Positions 18,446 through 29,768 of a stretch of 49,241 bases of DNA are shown piece by piece; position 1 is the stretch's first letter; each line of letters begins with the position of its first letter. The notes under the pieces were generated by a model that was not told the DNA's origin, ran no database searches, and was given only the letters and a program-made list of their open reading frames with translations. Source of the stretch: Chara braunii (lineage: Eukaryota > Streptophyta > Charophyceae > Charales > Characeae); the NCBI GenBank assembly GCA_003427395.1, contig BFEA01000041.1, positions 2,162,015 through 2,211,255 of the forward strand, read 5' to 3'. The translations under genes and the position numbers were made by a program.

Positions 18446-19399
18446 TAATATAATTAAGAGTGCGGAGCGCGGGGTGCGGCGATTAACTATTTTGCGGTGT
18501 ATGGACCTTCTCATACGGGTCTTTTCTAAGTGAGGTTTTTTCTAGTCGTCATTGGGTTTCACTTGACCGTTGCGGTATGGGCTCCAGTTCGGGACCACGA
18601 CGGTCACCAGTTCGGCGCGGGTAAGATTCACGGATGAAGCTCGTCAGTGTGGTTTCTTGGTACGGTTCATTGGCACAGTGCATTGGTACTTGGTGTGGAT
18701 CACGGTGGGGTTCATTTGGATGATCCGTTGCAACAGGTCCAACCCACTCTTATCAAGCCTCGGTTGGAGATGCATACCTGGATCAGATTACTGCGGACTG
18801 TGTGGATGAAACAACCACTGGGCCAAGGACATCTGCAGTAACGGGACTGCCGTGGACTGTGCTGCGGCCACCAGCCCTGTATTGACGCTGGGACTGCAGC
18901 GGGCGGAGACTGCCGGTATGGCGGCTGTGGTAGGCCTGGATCTGCACCACAAGAATTGTTGTTGGACCTGTTTTTGGACCTACTGGTACTAGACCAGAGG
19001 TCTGTTCACCGGATCTGGATCTGCAATCTCGGCCAACAACTGGTACCGGGCGGTACCCCTTCCTTTTCGGGCATGGGTCTGCCCGTGCGCGTCCCAGCTC
19101 GGCTGACAAATATATAAGCAAGGTTTTTGACTTTGGGAAGGGACCGCGCGCATGGCGTACGCCACCCACGAGGAAGGGAAGAGAACGAAGCATGGAGGAC
19201 GCGAGAGGGGGAGATGGCGGTGCCGAAGGTGTACGCCGCACACCAGGGTGGCACCAATGGGGACAACGAACTGGAGGTACGCAGCGTTCTGGATGGTAAT
19301 TGTTCGTCCCCGTTGGTGGGAGTCGGTGAACTGCAGCCAATAGGTTTCACTTTGTGTGGGAGTGCGGTTAGTAAGTGGCACATGTGGTTAACGGGGACG
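18446..19399. other. No gene recognised; TATA-like site
   Basis: A good TATA-like sequence (AATATATAAGCAAGG, 19107-19121) lies upstream of GC-rich sequence with open frames on both strands (up to 185 codons, minus 18783-19340). No domain, LTR pair or primer-binding site is visible. Confidence 0.35.
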
Positions 19400-20165
19400 C
19401 CCCTAAGTGGGAGAGTTAGTATGACTGTGTGAGGGCGAGTCAGTAAGAGAGAAGTGAGAGAGCAGAGGGCAGCGACCTGGTGAATGCATGAGGGAGTGTG
19501 AGAGGAAGAGACAGAAAGTGATGAGGTGAAAGCAAGGAAGAGTTAGAAAGTGATATCTCTTTCTGAATGGATCTGAGCAGGATAAAGTCCCGCTACGGAT
19601 CATCAAGCGGGTGTTCACGTAGCGTAGATTTTGCCAAGTGTTGTAAACATCAAAGTGAGGAGTCTCATCTAATTAGCGAGGCGCATGGCAACCATTCACA
19701 CACACGCAGAGAGAGAGAGAGAGGGGTATAGAGAGAAAGAGAGAGAAATGAGAGTGAGCGAAAGAGGGTGTGTGCGAGAGCAAGGGGGTAATTGACGTAC
19801 AAGTCGAATGTCGCAAGGCCTTTCCACATGCTAAGACATTAATGCTCTTTACTCTTGAAAGACACCGTCAATCAACGATCGGGCAACAAATTCTGAAGGG
19901 GGACTTCGGACTGGCTGGAATGACTGTAGCGATCTTGAGTCTGCGAAGGAATGAACGTAATGCCCGTCGGTCCTGCCAGCACGGAATGTTGACCCGCACG
20001 GTAATTGGAGACGCGGTAAGAGAAGGGACTATGAAGTGGGCAACGAGAGAAAGAGGGCATGAAAGAGGGGAACTGTTGTGTGCTCCTGTTGGAGTGAGGC
20101 TGCTCAGTGAGAGAGTGAGAGAGAGTGTGAAAGAGAGAGAGACAGAGAGAGAGTGAGAGAGAAAG
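19400..20165. repeat. GA-rich purine tracts
   Basis: Purine-rich GAGAGA-type sequence at 19400-19790 and 20080-20165 flanks a more complex block. 'AAGGGGGACTTC' with neighbouring TCAA-ATC sequence (19865-19912) recurs at 21845-21895, indicating a dispersed repeat. Confidence 0.6.
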
Positions 20166-20417
20166 AGTCTTTCCATATTTATTAATTTATTTTTAATTGG
20201 ATGACTGGGGACTTGATCCCACTCTGATACATGTGAGTTTGAAGTGACAAACTCAGCAGGCTCGCACGCGTCAGACAGAGAAAGCATGCAAAGCAAGGAA
20301 GAGCGTTGTTTTGTTCTAATTATTTTTCAAATGCGTGAAGCTTGTGCTGATTGCAGACAGGTACATTCGAACTAGGGCCAGCAGGCTGACTTAGAGGGTC
20401 GACGCGTGCGCGCGCGC

Positions 20418-20700
20418 GAGAGAGAGAGAGAGAGAGTGCACAGTGAGAGAGAGAGAGTGTGCGTAGTGAGAGAGAGAGAGAGTGCACAGTGAGAGAGAGA
20501 GTGCGCGCAGTGCGAGAGAGAGACATTACACAGTGAGAGAGAGAGTGTGCGAAGTGTGAGAGAGAGAGGGAGTGCACAATGAGAGAGAGGGAGTGTGCAG
20601 TGCGAGAGAGAGAGAGATTGCGCAGTGAGAATGAAAGAGTGTGTAGCGAGAGAGAGAGAGAGACTGCACTGTGAGAGAGTGAGGGAGAGAGAGAGCATGA
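20418..20700. repeat. GA minisatellite, ~11 units of 20-27 bp
   Basis: Each unit is a (GA)n run capped by GTGCRCAGTGAG-like text. Caps begin at about 20437, 20460, 20482, 20503, 20523, 20545, 20572, 20593, 20619, 20640 and 20664. It leads into (GT)n at 20762-20796. The minus-strand Ser/Leu/His repeat ORFs (up to 234 codons) are translations of this array. Confidence 0.85.
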
Positions 20701-20767
20701 GTAAGAGAGAGTGTGAAGGAGAGAGAGAGTGAGGGAGAGAGAGAGCATGAGGGAGAGAGTGTGTGTA

Positions 20768-20799
<32 letters not shown>

Positions 20800-20800
20800 T

Positions 20801-20882
<82 letters not shown>
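20800..20882. repeat. (GA)n microsatellite
   Basis: An uninterrupted run of about 41 GA units. Confidence 0.97.
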
Positions 20883-20885
<3 letters not shown>

Positions 20886-21048
20886 GGCAGACAGAGTGAG
20901 GAAGAGAGTGCTCCCGTGTGATGGCGAGGAAGTAAGACTGTGTGAGAGCGTGAAAAGAGAGAGACTGTCGAGACCACTGAAGGGTATGGCAACGTATCTG
21001 ACTGAATTCCCTATGAATATTCACCCGAATCTGAGGGTATTAGTCTGA

Positions 21049-22829
21049 GTCATTCCGATGAAATCTGAACTTATGGCTATTATTATTATTATTTATCATC
21101 CATATGCTCTTGTGACCTGAACTCACTTCGAAAAGGGGGTTGCCTGTGCGTGTACTGTCATGGAAGTCCAGATTAAGTACAAATTTATGCATCAATCTGG
21201 CCATGCCTGTACATTGGATTCATTGAAGACTTCCACTGTTGCACATGAAAGGGGCAGGCCCAGACCGATTGGGAACTCGCGCATAAGACTGATAACTTGT
21301 TAACACTGCTTATTCACACACCCTCCCAGATTGACAAATCTCCTTGTCATATGGTGAGAAGAAGCGGTGAGAGAGTTCATTAAAGTTTTCTCTTTGCCGT
21401 AAGTACGAAATGCAGATCTGGTCAGACACAAAATACTAGTGTGCGTATGCCGGGAGGGAACCAGAGTACCGAGGGAGAGTGAGATTGGGTGAGAAAGGAA
21501 GGGGGAATGTGGAGGTGGCAGTAACAAGCTAAGGAAAGAGAGTTCAAGTCTTGTAATTGTCACTTGGAACCTGGCACTACAGGTTTATTTGAATTTGAGC
21601 CAGTGTGAACGCGTGGCCATGTAGGGAGAAAGGGGGCGCTCGTATTAGGGAGAGTGACAGTGCCGAAGTGAGAGTGAGAGGGAGCAGGTATGTCAGATGG
21701 TGGTCGGAGGAATGGTTCCCTGCAAGGGCCCTTCAAGAGTGACTTCCCTATGATTGCACAAATCCGCTGAGGCAAGCACGTTTTCGTGTGGGGCTACGAG
21801 ATGTCTTCTTATTAGTGTGCGACGGGGCGTAACTTTTTCAAGGTAACCTCAATTCAAGATCAAACATCAGTTCCTCAAGGGGGACTTCAAAACTAATGTT
21901 TCAACCGCTAGGATTTCGTTTTCATTGAGATTTAGACATCTTCTCGGGTGGTCATGTTGGCGGATTATGGCAGACTTTGCTGGAAGTCGACTCCGAGACT
22001 TGAATCACTGCATGCGAAGGACAACGACTATGCAGGCCACGAATGATTGGTTGAACAAAGTCTATTTCCGAAAAATGAGATTCAGTGCTTCATAAAAACA
22101 ACCCACCCATATGTGTTCCTTTTTAATGCGAACCAGCATCGTCGTGAGAAGGGAAAAAGGCACGCTGGAAAGAAGTGCTCCCGACGCTCTGTTTGCTCAG
22201 TTGGGTGCAAGGTAATTTGATTCACTACAGTTTATATGATGAATCGCAACTCTATTCCTTTCCGGTTTCACGCCAGAGAAGCACTACAAGTTCACTGGAT
22301 TTCGCTCATCCCGAGTTTTCACCAACCCAGGTGTCACTGTGTGAACAGTAAAACTTCTTCAGTTTTCTCCACACACTTTCAGACAGAACGAGCTGGTTCA
22401 TGGCACTATACAAAGATCTTCTCTACAAACAATGCCAACAAATTCCTTGTGATTTCCCATATCGTGTCGTTCGAATACATTTGCTTTTTATTATTTACTT
22501 ATTATTTTAATTTTTCTATTTCCCTTCTGCTCTGCGAGAGGGAAAGACTTTCGGATCCAACTCATGAGTGGGAGCGTTACAGGTAGAATAAACCTCACTC
22601 CCCTATTGCGTCACGGAGGACCTCTTATGCGGACACGGCGGGTAACAGGCGCCGCTGTCCCTGGCTTCAGCGGCGAACAAGCGCCCCTCCCCGGGTTTCC
22701 TCACACCCGTCACGCAACCTTATTTCATCACCTCTCCGTCCTTGCAAAGATTCATTTCATGCTCCTTCCCCGACTTCAAAGCAATCTCCAAAACTCTACA
22801 GGATACTATACTTGACTACCTCATGGACC
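21049..22829. other. No gene recognised
   Basis: The stretch contains a dispersed-repeat relative of 19865-19912. Frames are below 116 codons and no RNA gene is evident. Confidence 0.4.
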
Positions 22830-23205
22830 TTTTTTTTTTCCTTTTTAAGCAGCATGTGCTGCGAACCGGGCCCAGCGTCCCAAATGAAAGCTTACATAAA
22901 ATTTTGAAAATTGAGATACCGAGGTCATTACCTGGCTTTGGCTCAGAAAAAATTGGAGTTGCTTGGGAAATGACTATGACAAACGTCAGAAATAAGTTGA
23001 ATTCAGAAAACGACTCAGAACCCCCCCCCCCCGTCCATCCTCTTTACCTCACTCCGGTAAGACTTACTGTACCAGAGCCACCATCTCCGCTGCTGCTATA
23101 CCCTATTCCCATCCTACCAGGCTACCAGCTAGCCCCCTCACTAGTAGGACGCGTGATCTCCCACCATCTCCTTCTCCCACTCACCTCGTTCTCTTTTTGA
23201 GATAC
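22830..23205 (-). mobile_element. Retroelement copy R2 (shared tail)
   Basis: A T run (22830-22846) is followed by AAGCAGCATGTGCTGCG and the shared GAACCGGGCCCAGCGTCCC motif. It aligns with R1 (17019-17345) over its length and ends near CTCTTTTTGAGATACC. It has the same minus-strand orientation and no coding capacity. Confidence 0.75.
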
Positions 23206-23366
23206 CTAAGAACACTAGTAGTAATTCGAGAGGCCTGGGAATAGACCGCGAAGGTCCTACAAATGCTTTGAAAACCTTGAAATCCCTAACAAACCATTCC
23301 AAAGTTCTCCAAAACTGTTTTACTTCCTGTCGAGCTCTTCCAGGCCTCACACCCCCACATCCTGCT

Positions 23367-24080
23367 GGGTTACAGGGCAACACAACTCACCCCAGCTCCG
23401 ACCAGCGTCGTCCCGGTAGCAACCCTTGATTGTCCCGTGGAATGCCTACCCCAAAGCATCCCCAGATCTCTCTACCAGCCTTCACGCTCCTGCATCAACA
23501 GGTTACAGGGCAACACCCCAACACCAACCAACGTCGTTCTGGCATCGAACAACTGCAAATCACTGAGCATAACAGACTTCGAAGCCACCTAGGACGAGTT
23601 GATACGAATCCCAAAGTCCTAAAGACATTCTAAGGACCACCAAACGACCAACATTTTTTTAACTTTCCTCATAAGATAGAGTAAAATTGAAAAAAAACGA
23701 AAAAACTAGGAAAAATATGAGAGCGAGGGGTCGAATGAAAGCCTACTTTCCTAAACTCCCCCCCTCAACAGAAGGAACGTCAGTCCAGGCTTTCAGTCCT
23801 CGTACTAGAACTCACTTGATTTCATACCCCTTTCTGCTAGGGTAACAGGACACCACAACCGTCCCCAGTACCGACCAACCTAGTTCTGACGAACAGGAAT
23901 TGCCTTCCTCCCTCGACAGTTCCCTTAGCGGCAAGCCCCTAAACAAGTTACAGGGTCAATACCCCGATGCCGGCTACGTCGGACGGTGCCTTCCACCCTC
24001 AGCATAACTCCACAGGCCTCAAGCTCCCCCTAGGTCACAGAGCAAAAGCACCAGCACCGGCCTGTGTCGTCCCAACATCG
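23367..24080. repeat. Five dispersed copies of a ~45-bp motif
   Basis: Degenerate copies of GGTTACAGGGCAACAC followed by CCC-A-CACCGACCAACGTCGT occur at 23367, 23501, 23839, 23946 and 24032. Spacing is irregular (about 85-340 bp). They may be fragments of an old tandem array or of a repeated protein-coding module. The family is unknown. Confidence 0.7.
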
Positions 24081-24230
24081 TCCTTCTAACCCACTTACCT
24101 TAACAAACAACCTTCCTCTGTTGAGAGCCCCCTTACTACGTTCCAGCCTACAGTTTTAGCTTCCCCTCCTTTCACTCATTTTTTGAGATAATAGGGTCAC
24201 CCGAGACTTTACAACACATATAGGCTCATT

Positions 24231-24851
24231 GTGTGGTCATCGAAAATACTCCTTCCCTCAAAAAGCAGGATCCTCACACCCTGCTATAAGCAGCCACCCC
24301 CTTGTTTTTTCTCCCCAACCTCCTGTGTTGATCCAACCGTAAATCAGTCTGGCCCGAAAAAAAACAATCCCTCAATACCGCCTCCCCCCTCCAAGGATAA
24401 CACCTCCCACCTTGTGAAACCCCCACGGGGAAAGGCTCCAACCCTAAAGGAAAACCCCACAGATACACAAAGCAAACTGCAAATATACCGTACAAAGACT
24501 CGGGCAAGCTTTGAAACACCATTCAATAGAAAAAAACAATCCAAATCAGAGTTTATCGCAACAGTAATCAAGACCGGATGCCAAAGGTTAAAAAAAAAAA
24601 AAAAAGAAAAAAAAGAAGTAAACTGGGGTGCTAAAATGGAAGGATGGTGGCTGCACCCAGTGGATGTACGGCGCCCTCGAGAACCTCAGCTCGCATGGGC
24701 AGGAAAAGAGATAACAATCAAGATTTGGGGGGTAAAGCTAACAGCACCTGGCCCACCCCCAGACCACGGGGATAACTTAGTTAACCGTGCAGTGGGCAAG
24801 CACACCAGATGGATATACCTCGCTGGTGCGCCGAGAACTCGCAATCAATAA
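24231..24851 (+). pseudogene. Possible LINE upstream coding relic (206 codons)
   Basis: An open plus-strand frame ends just before the LINE ORF2 tail at 24900. It includes a Lys run from a homopolymer and text such as WGAKMEGWWLHPVDVRRP. I recognise no domain. Its position upstream of ORF2-tail sequence suggests part of the same decayed element. Confidence is low because poly(A) helps keep the frame open. Confidence 0.25.
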
Positions 24852-24899
24852 CGCCTTCCTGGGAGCAACCGGGTACAAACTTGCAGTGGGCCTTTGAAA

Positions 24900-25490
24900 C
24901 AAAAGCAATGCACCAAACTAAGAAGAGCTCTGGCGACCTACCTCTGGAAAAAACAGTGCCAAAATGCACGGATGTTAGAATACGGGAAAATGGGACTAAA
25001 GGGGGGCTAGGGATGCTCGACTAGGAAAGAGAGAGTGACACACTCATTTTCAAAGTGCTGGTAAGACTCCTCGCTGGTGATGATATCCCTTGGGCATCAC
25101 TGGCATACCTGCAGATCACAAATCTGACTCCGGAGTCGGCAACTGCCAACAACGTACACCCTCTCGGATGGCTGACCAACACTTACTGGTCCATACCGTC
25201 CTCTTAGCAGCAAGGGCACACGGACCACCCAGCAGAGGCTACTAGACAAGACATAGCTATGGACCCCCTGTGAGCATACATGTTGAAACTCAGGACGCGC
25301 TCTAGCCCCAAACAAAAAGACTCCCCAACAGGGGGCAGGATGTATGGAGACAACCCTTATTTGCTAGCCCCCAAATTCTAGATGAGTCAGATAACCCCTT
25401 CCCACTGACCACGAACCTAGGTTACTGGCCCGGACGTCCGGGACCCTTTTCTATCCCGGATTCCTGGGTTGTCCGATCAGACAACTCCTT
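24900..25490 (+). pseudogene. LINE ORF2 post-RT segment, duplication copy A
   Basis: Frameshifted fragments read in order: a FLW-like motif (RRALATYLWKK), ITNLTPESATANNVHPLGWL-type sequence and TYWSIPSS. The last two match the LINE-A segment DVHPLTWVKDSFWSIP at 37.5 kb. This is the linker between reverse transcriptase and the zinc-binding end of ORF2. Copy B at 27928-28510 is better preserved. Stops and frameshifts show it is dead. Confidence 0.7.
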
Positions 25491-25839
25491 GTTGTTCGAG
25501 CGGGGCCCAATGTGCGGGGTGGTGGAAAAATAGCCTGTGGGTCCGACGGGGTTTTCGGCCCCGCGGTGATGCTTTTTGGGGTTCGTAGTACCCCCCCCCG
25601 TCTAGCGGATTTTAGTGAGGCCCGTAGGGCCTCCAAAAACAAGACCGAAAAAGGCCCGGTCTGGGCCGTCAGATCTAGAGATCTACGACCCAGATTGGGT
25701 CAAAGTCAAATTCGAAATCAGCGCCTAACCTCGGTCTGCAAGCGTGTGACTTCGGCACGTTGTAGCAGTTGGGCGATGCCGAAATCGCTCGCCAACGGCC
25801 ACGAACCACCACGTGCTCCAACCCCATTGCAGGTGCGTA

Positions 25840-26640
25840 CCCTCCTCCTTCCTCTTCCTCCATGTCTCTCTCGTCTCTCGCCTCCTCCTCCTCCTTTCCC
25901 TCCTCTTCCTACTCCTACTCCTCCTCCTTTCCCTCCATCTCTTCCTCCTACTCCTCCTCTTTTTCGTCCACTTCCTTTTGCTCCGCCTCCTCCTCCTTCT
26001 CCTCATCTTCTTCCTCCTCCTCACCCTCCACCTCCTCCTCCTCGTCATCCATCGTCAGCATCCTTCTCCTCTTCCTCGTCCTCCTCCTTTTTTTCTTCCT
26101 CCTCCTCCTCCTGCTCCTCCTCCTCTTCCTGCTCTTCTTTCTCCTCATCCTCCTCCCCCTCGTCCTCCTCCTCTTCGTCGTCGTCGTCGTCCTCCTCCGC
26201 ATCCTCGTCCATCATCGCGGCGTCCCGATTTGCATCCATCGCTGCGGCCCCCTCCTGCTCCCTTTCCTCCTCCACCGCCTCCTCCTGTTCTTCCTCCTCC
26301 TCCCCCCAGTCTTCTTTTTCTTCCTCCCCCTCCTCTTCCTCCTACTATTCTTCTTCATCCTCCTCCTATTCCTCTTCCTCCTTTTATTCTTCTTTCTCCT
26401 CCTCCTCCTCTTCCTGCTCTTTTTCTTCATCCTCCTTCTCGTGTTCTTCTCCATCAGCCTCCATGTCGTCCTCGTCGCCGTTGCCCTCCTCCCCTTTGAA
26501 TGCCTCCTCCTCCTCCTCCTCCTCGTCCCTCTCAATCCTCCTTCTCCTCATCCCGTCCGCGGCAGTGTCGCCATCCCTACCCACCCATGTCCCCACATCA
26601 CCTTCTCGCCATCGTCCTGTACGCCGTTGTGTATACTCCC
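25840..26640. repeat. Polypyrimidine (TCC/CTC) tract 1
   Basis: About 800 bp of nearly pure C/T on the plus strand, with local mirror symmetry. It can form intramolecular triplex (H-DNA). Poly-Ser, poly-Leu and poly-Arg/Glu ORFs (up to 453 codons) are by-products. Confidence 0.92.
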
Positions 26641-26647
26641 CTCCCAA

Positions 26648-26869
26648 TTTTTTTTTTTTTTTTAATCAATTAATCAATCAATCAATCATTGCAATCAATC
26701 AATCAATCAATCAATCATTGCAATCAATCAATCAATCAATCAACATTCGATCCAGTCAATGGATTGGATTGGATCTTGAAAATCCAATAGATTTTCAATG
26801 TCCAATCCAATCCATGATTGGATCGAATAGATTTTCAAGATCCAATCCAATCCATGATTGGATCGAATG

Positions 26870-26913
<44 letters not shown>

Positions 26914-26914
26914 C

Positions 26915-26973
<59 letters not shown>

Positions 26974-27008
26974 CTGGTTGATTGATTGACTGATTGATTG
27001 ATTGATTG
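26648..27008. repeat. Palindrome module 1: (ATCA)n - IR core - (TGAT)n
   Basis: A T run and an (AATC)n array (26663-26747) are followed by repeated inverted blocks built from TTCGATCCAGTCAATGGATT, TTGAAAATCCAATAG and ATGATTGGATCGAAT, then a (TGAT)n array to 27008. The two tetranucleotide arrays are reverse complements, so the whole ~345 bp can fold on itself. Confidence 0.9.
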
Positions 27009-27029
27009 AATGGAAAAAAAAGAGGGTGG

Positions 27030-27545
27030 GCAGACGGGACCAAGTTCGACCCTCATCTTCTCCCTCCTCCCCCTCCTCCTTTACTTCTTCTCCCTCTTCC
27101 TCCTCCTCCGCCTTCTCCTCCTCCTTTACTTCTTCTCCTTCCTCCTGCTCATCGTCCATAGTTTGCATCCATTGTCGCGGCCCGCTCCTGCTCCCTTTCC
27201 TCCTCCTCTGCCGCCTCCTATTCTTCTACTTCGTCGTCACCATCCTCCTCCTCCCAGTATTCTTCTTCTTCTTCCTCCTCTTCCTCCTCCTCTTCTTCCT
27301 CCGCCTCCTTGTCCTCCTCGTCCATCGTCATGCCATGATCGTCATCGCCATCCTCCTCCTCCTCCTCGTCCATCGTCGTGCCATGGTCGTTGTCGTCATC
27401 CTCCTCCTCCTCCTCCTCCCCATAGTCTTGTTGTTCTTCTTCCTCCTCCTCCTCCTCCTCTTCCTCCTATCCTTCTTCCTCCTCCTCTTCCTCCTCCTCG
27501 TTCTCCTCGTCCGGTCTGCGGCAATGTCTCCATCCCTACCCCTCT
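27030..27545. repeat. Polypyrimidine (TCC) tract 2
   Basis: A second pyrimidine tract. Its end, GGCAATGTCTCCATCCCTAC through CTCCCCTCCCC and a T run, matches the end of tract 1 (26560-26660), so tract plus palindrome form a duplicated unit. Confidence 0.9.
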
Positions 27546-27619
27546 AAGTCCCCGCATCACCTTCTCGGCATCGTCCTGTATGTCGTCGTGAATACTCCCC
27601 TCCCCATTTTTTATTTTTT

Positions 27620-27778
27620 TTCAATCAATCAATCAATCAATCAATCCCATTCGATCCAATCAATGGATTGGATCGGATCTTGAAAATCAGATTTTCAAGA
27701 TCCAATCCAATCCATTGATTGGATCGAATGTGATTGATTGATTGATTGAGTGATTGATTGAGTGATTGATTGATTGTC
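27620..27778. repeat. Palindrome module 2
   Basis: (AATC)n at 27620-27645 leads into arms CATTCGATCCAATCAATGGA... and ...TCCATTGATTGGATCGAATG (27648-27731), which are near-perfect reverse complements about a short CAG centre. (TGAT)n then runs to 27778. This is the cleaner copy of the palindrome. Confidence 0.93.
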
Positions 27779-27779
27779 C

Positions 27780-27782
<3 letters not shown>

Positions 27783-27849
<67 letters not shown>

Positions 27850-27866
27850 GTGTGTGTGTGTGTGTT
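27783..27866. repeat. (GT)n microsatellite
   Basis: About 40 GT units with one C interruption, directly after palindrome module 2. It may adopt Z-DNA. Confidence 0.97.
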
Positions 27867-27927
27867 GGTGTGTTGGTGTGTGGATAGAGTTCGTGCGTGT
27901 GTGCATCTGTGTTTAGAAGAGCTCTAC

Positions 27928-28510
27928 TGGAAAAAGCAATACACCAGACTTAGAAGAGCTCTGGCAACCTACCTCTGGAAAAACAGTGCCAAAATGCAGG
28001 GACGTTGGAATAGGGGAAAATGGGACTAAAGGGGGGCTAGCCCGGCTAGGGATGCTCGACTGGGAAAGAGAGAGTGACACACTCATTTTCAAAGTGCTGG
28101 TAAGACTCCTCGCTGATGATGATATCCCTTGGGCATCGCTGGCATACCTGCAGATCACAAATCTGACTCCGGAGTCGGCAACTGCCAACAACGTACACCC
28201 TCTCAGATGGCTGACCAACGCTTACTGGTCCATGCCGTCCTCTGAGCAGCAAGGGCACACGGACCACCCAGCATAGGCTACTCGACAAGACATAGCTATG
28301 GACCGCCTGTGGGCATACATGTTGAAACTAAGGACGCGCTCTAGCCCCAAACAAAAAAGACTCTCCAACAGGGGGCAGGATGTATGGAGACAACCCTTAT
28401 TTGCCAGCCCCCACATTCTAGATGAGTCAGATAACCCCTTCCCACTGGCCACGAACCTAGGTTACCAGCCCGGACGTCCGGGATCCTTTTCTATCCAGGG
28501 TTGTCCGATC
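27928..28510 (+). pseudogene. LINE ORF2 post-RT segment, duplication copy B
   Basis: RRALATYLWKNSAKMQGRW, KVLVRLLADDDIPWASLAYL, NNVHPLRWLTNAYWSMPSS and VWRQPLFASPHILDESD appear in order, with one in-frame stop and a frame change. The last block corresponds to EILRQPLFGNRWITDQNG of LINE-A. It is the ORF2 region after the polymerase domain. There is no RT core and no tail, so it is a fragment carried within the tandem duplication. Confidence 0.75.
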
Positions 28511-28517
28511 GGACAAC
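28500..28517. repeat. Perfect 18-bp palindrome
   Basis: GTTGTCCGATCGGACAAC is self-complementary. Copy A has the interrupted form GATCAGACAAC at 25478. It may be an accident of sequence. Confidence 0.8.
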
Positions 28518-29381
28518 TCCCCCGGTTGTCCGAGCGGGGCCCAATGTCCGGGGTGGTGGAAAAATAGCCTGTGGGTCCGACGCGGTTTTCGGCCCGGCGG
28601 TGATGCTTTTTGGGGTTCGTAGTAACTTCCCCTCCGTCTGGCCTATTTTAGTGAGGCCCGTAGGGCCTCCAAAAACGAGACCGAAAAAGGCCCGGTCTGG
28701 GCCGTCAGATCTAAGAGATCTACGGCCCAGATCGGGCCAAAGTCAAATTCGAAATCAGCGCCCGACCTCCGTCTGCCAGCGCGTGACTTTGGCACGTCGT
28801 AGCAGTTGGGCGATGCCGAAATCGCTCGCCAACGGCCACGACCCACCACGTTCTCCAACCCCATTGCAAGTGCGTACCCTCCTCCTTCCTCTTGCTCCAT
28901 GTCTCTCTCGTCTCTCGCCTCCTCCTCCTCCTTACCCTCCTCTTCCTACTCCTTTTTTTTTTTTTTTTTTTTTGGGTAAACTTCGCTGTGTCGTGGACCG
29001 TGCTAATGGAGGTGATAGGAGCATCCCCCATTAGCAGGCCAAGTTTTGGATGGCTCCATCTATTGGTGGGGAGCAGCACCTGCTGGAAAGTGGGTCCAGC
29101 GTCCCTTTATACACTTTATAAAGGTTTGGAACAATGCCAATGACAGCTGCCCTTCGGGGAGTTCAGCTTGTTATTGCCGGGAGGTAACCCCGGTATCAAT
29201 CAGTTTTCTACTAGTCTCATCTGCAGATCCATGCAGTCAGTGGCACTTTTGGCAGTATTTATGAAGACCTCGTGTCTAACACCCTCCCGTCCGTTTGTGT
29301 GTCCTCACTCATTCAAATCGTCATGCCTGATAACCCCTCGTCCGTTTGGATCTCTTCAGCATTGCTTTCGTTGTCTCAACT

Positions 29382-29499
29382 GTTCGGTGTCACCTGATTC
29401 CTTACCCACACACCCTTTTCCTGCTATCCCCTTACTTTCTGTTCGGTGACACCTGATTCCTTACCTGCACACCCTTTTCCCGCTATCCCCTTACTTTCT
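29382..29499. repeat. Tandem duplication, 59 bp x 2
   Basis: Units 29382-29440 and 29441-29499 share CACCTGATTCCTTACC and CTATCCCCTTACTTTCT, and lie inside the 953-bp retroelement. Confidence 0.95.
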
Positions 29500-29639
29500 G
29501 TCCACTCTTTTCAGTCTTGTTCAGTCTGGCACTATAGGCCCTACATCTCCGACAGTCTTGTTGTCTAACCCCGTGCTTGTCTGATGTTTGGTCGTTGTTG
29601 CTCCGTGCTCAGATCATCTCATTTGACTGGACGGGGTTT

Positions 29640-29768
29640 GACTCACCAGGGAAGAGGGGCTGGCAGGGGCCGAGACCGGGAGGGGGACAGAAAGGAGGAG
29701 GGGGGAGGGGGGGGGCGGGGGGTCTAGGATCGGGGGCAAGGGGCGGGGTGGGTGATGGGGGAAACTAG
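29640..29768 (+). repeat. G-quadruplex-prone tract
   Basis: More than ten runs of three or more G on the plus strand, close to the element's 5' end (minus sense). On the element's own RNA this reads as C-rich. Confidence 0.85.

Noticed and set aside
19107-19121. TATA box of an LTR promoter
   Set aside because: No matching LTR, TG...CA ends, primer-binding site or polypurine tract could be found.
18783-19340. 185-codon minus-strand ORF, Pro/Arg-rich
   Set aside because: GC-rich DNA with equally open frames on other strands. No domain, no homologous text and no repeats of it in the window.
20320-21024. 234-codon minus-strand Ser/Leu/His-rich ORF
   Set aside because: Translation of the GA minisatellite and (GA)n/(GT)n runs.
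23367-24080. CRISPR-like array
   Set aside because: Repeats are degenerate and unevenly spaced, and the genome is eukaryotic.
25512-26873. 453-codon plus-strand ORF, Ser-rich, and its 298-, 228- and minus-strand companions
   Set aside because: All are translations of the TCC/CTC tract. Several frames on both strands stay open simply because the sequence lacks stop-forming letters.
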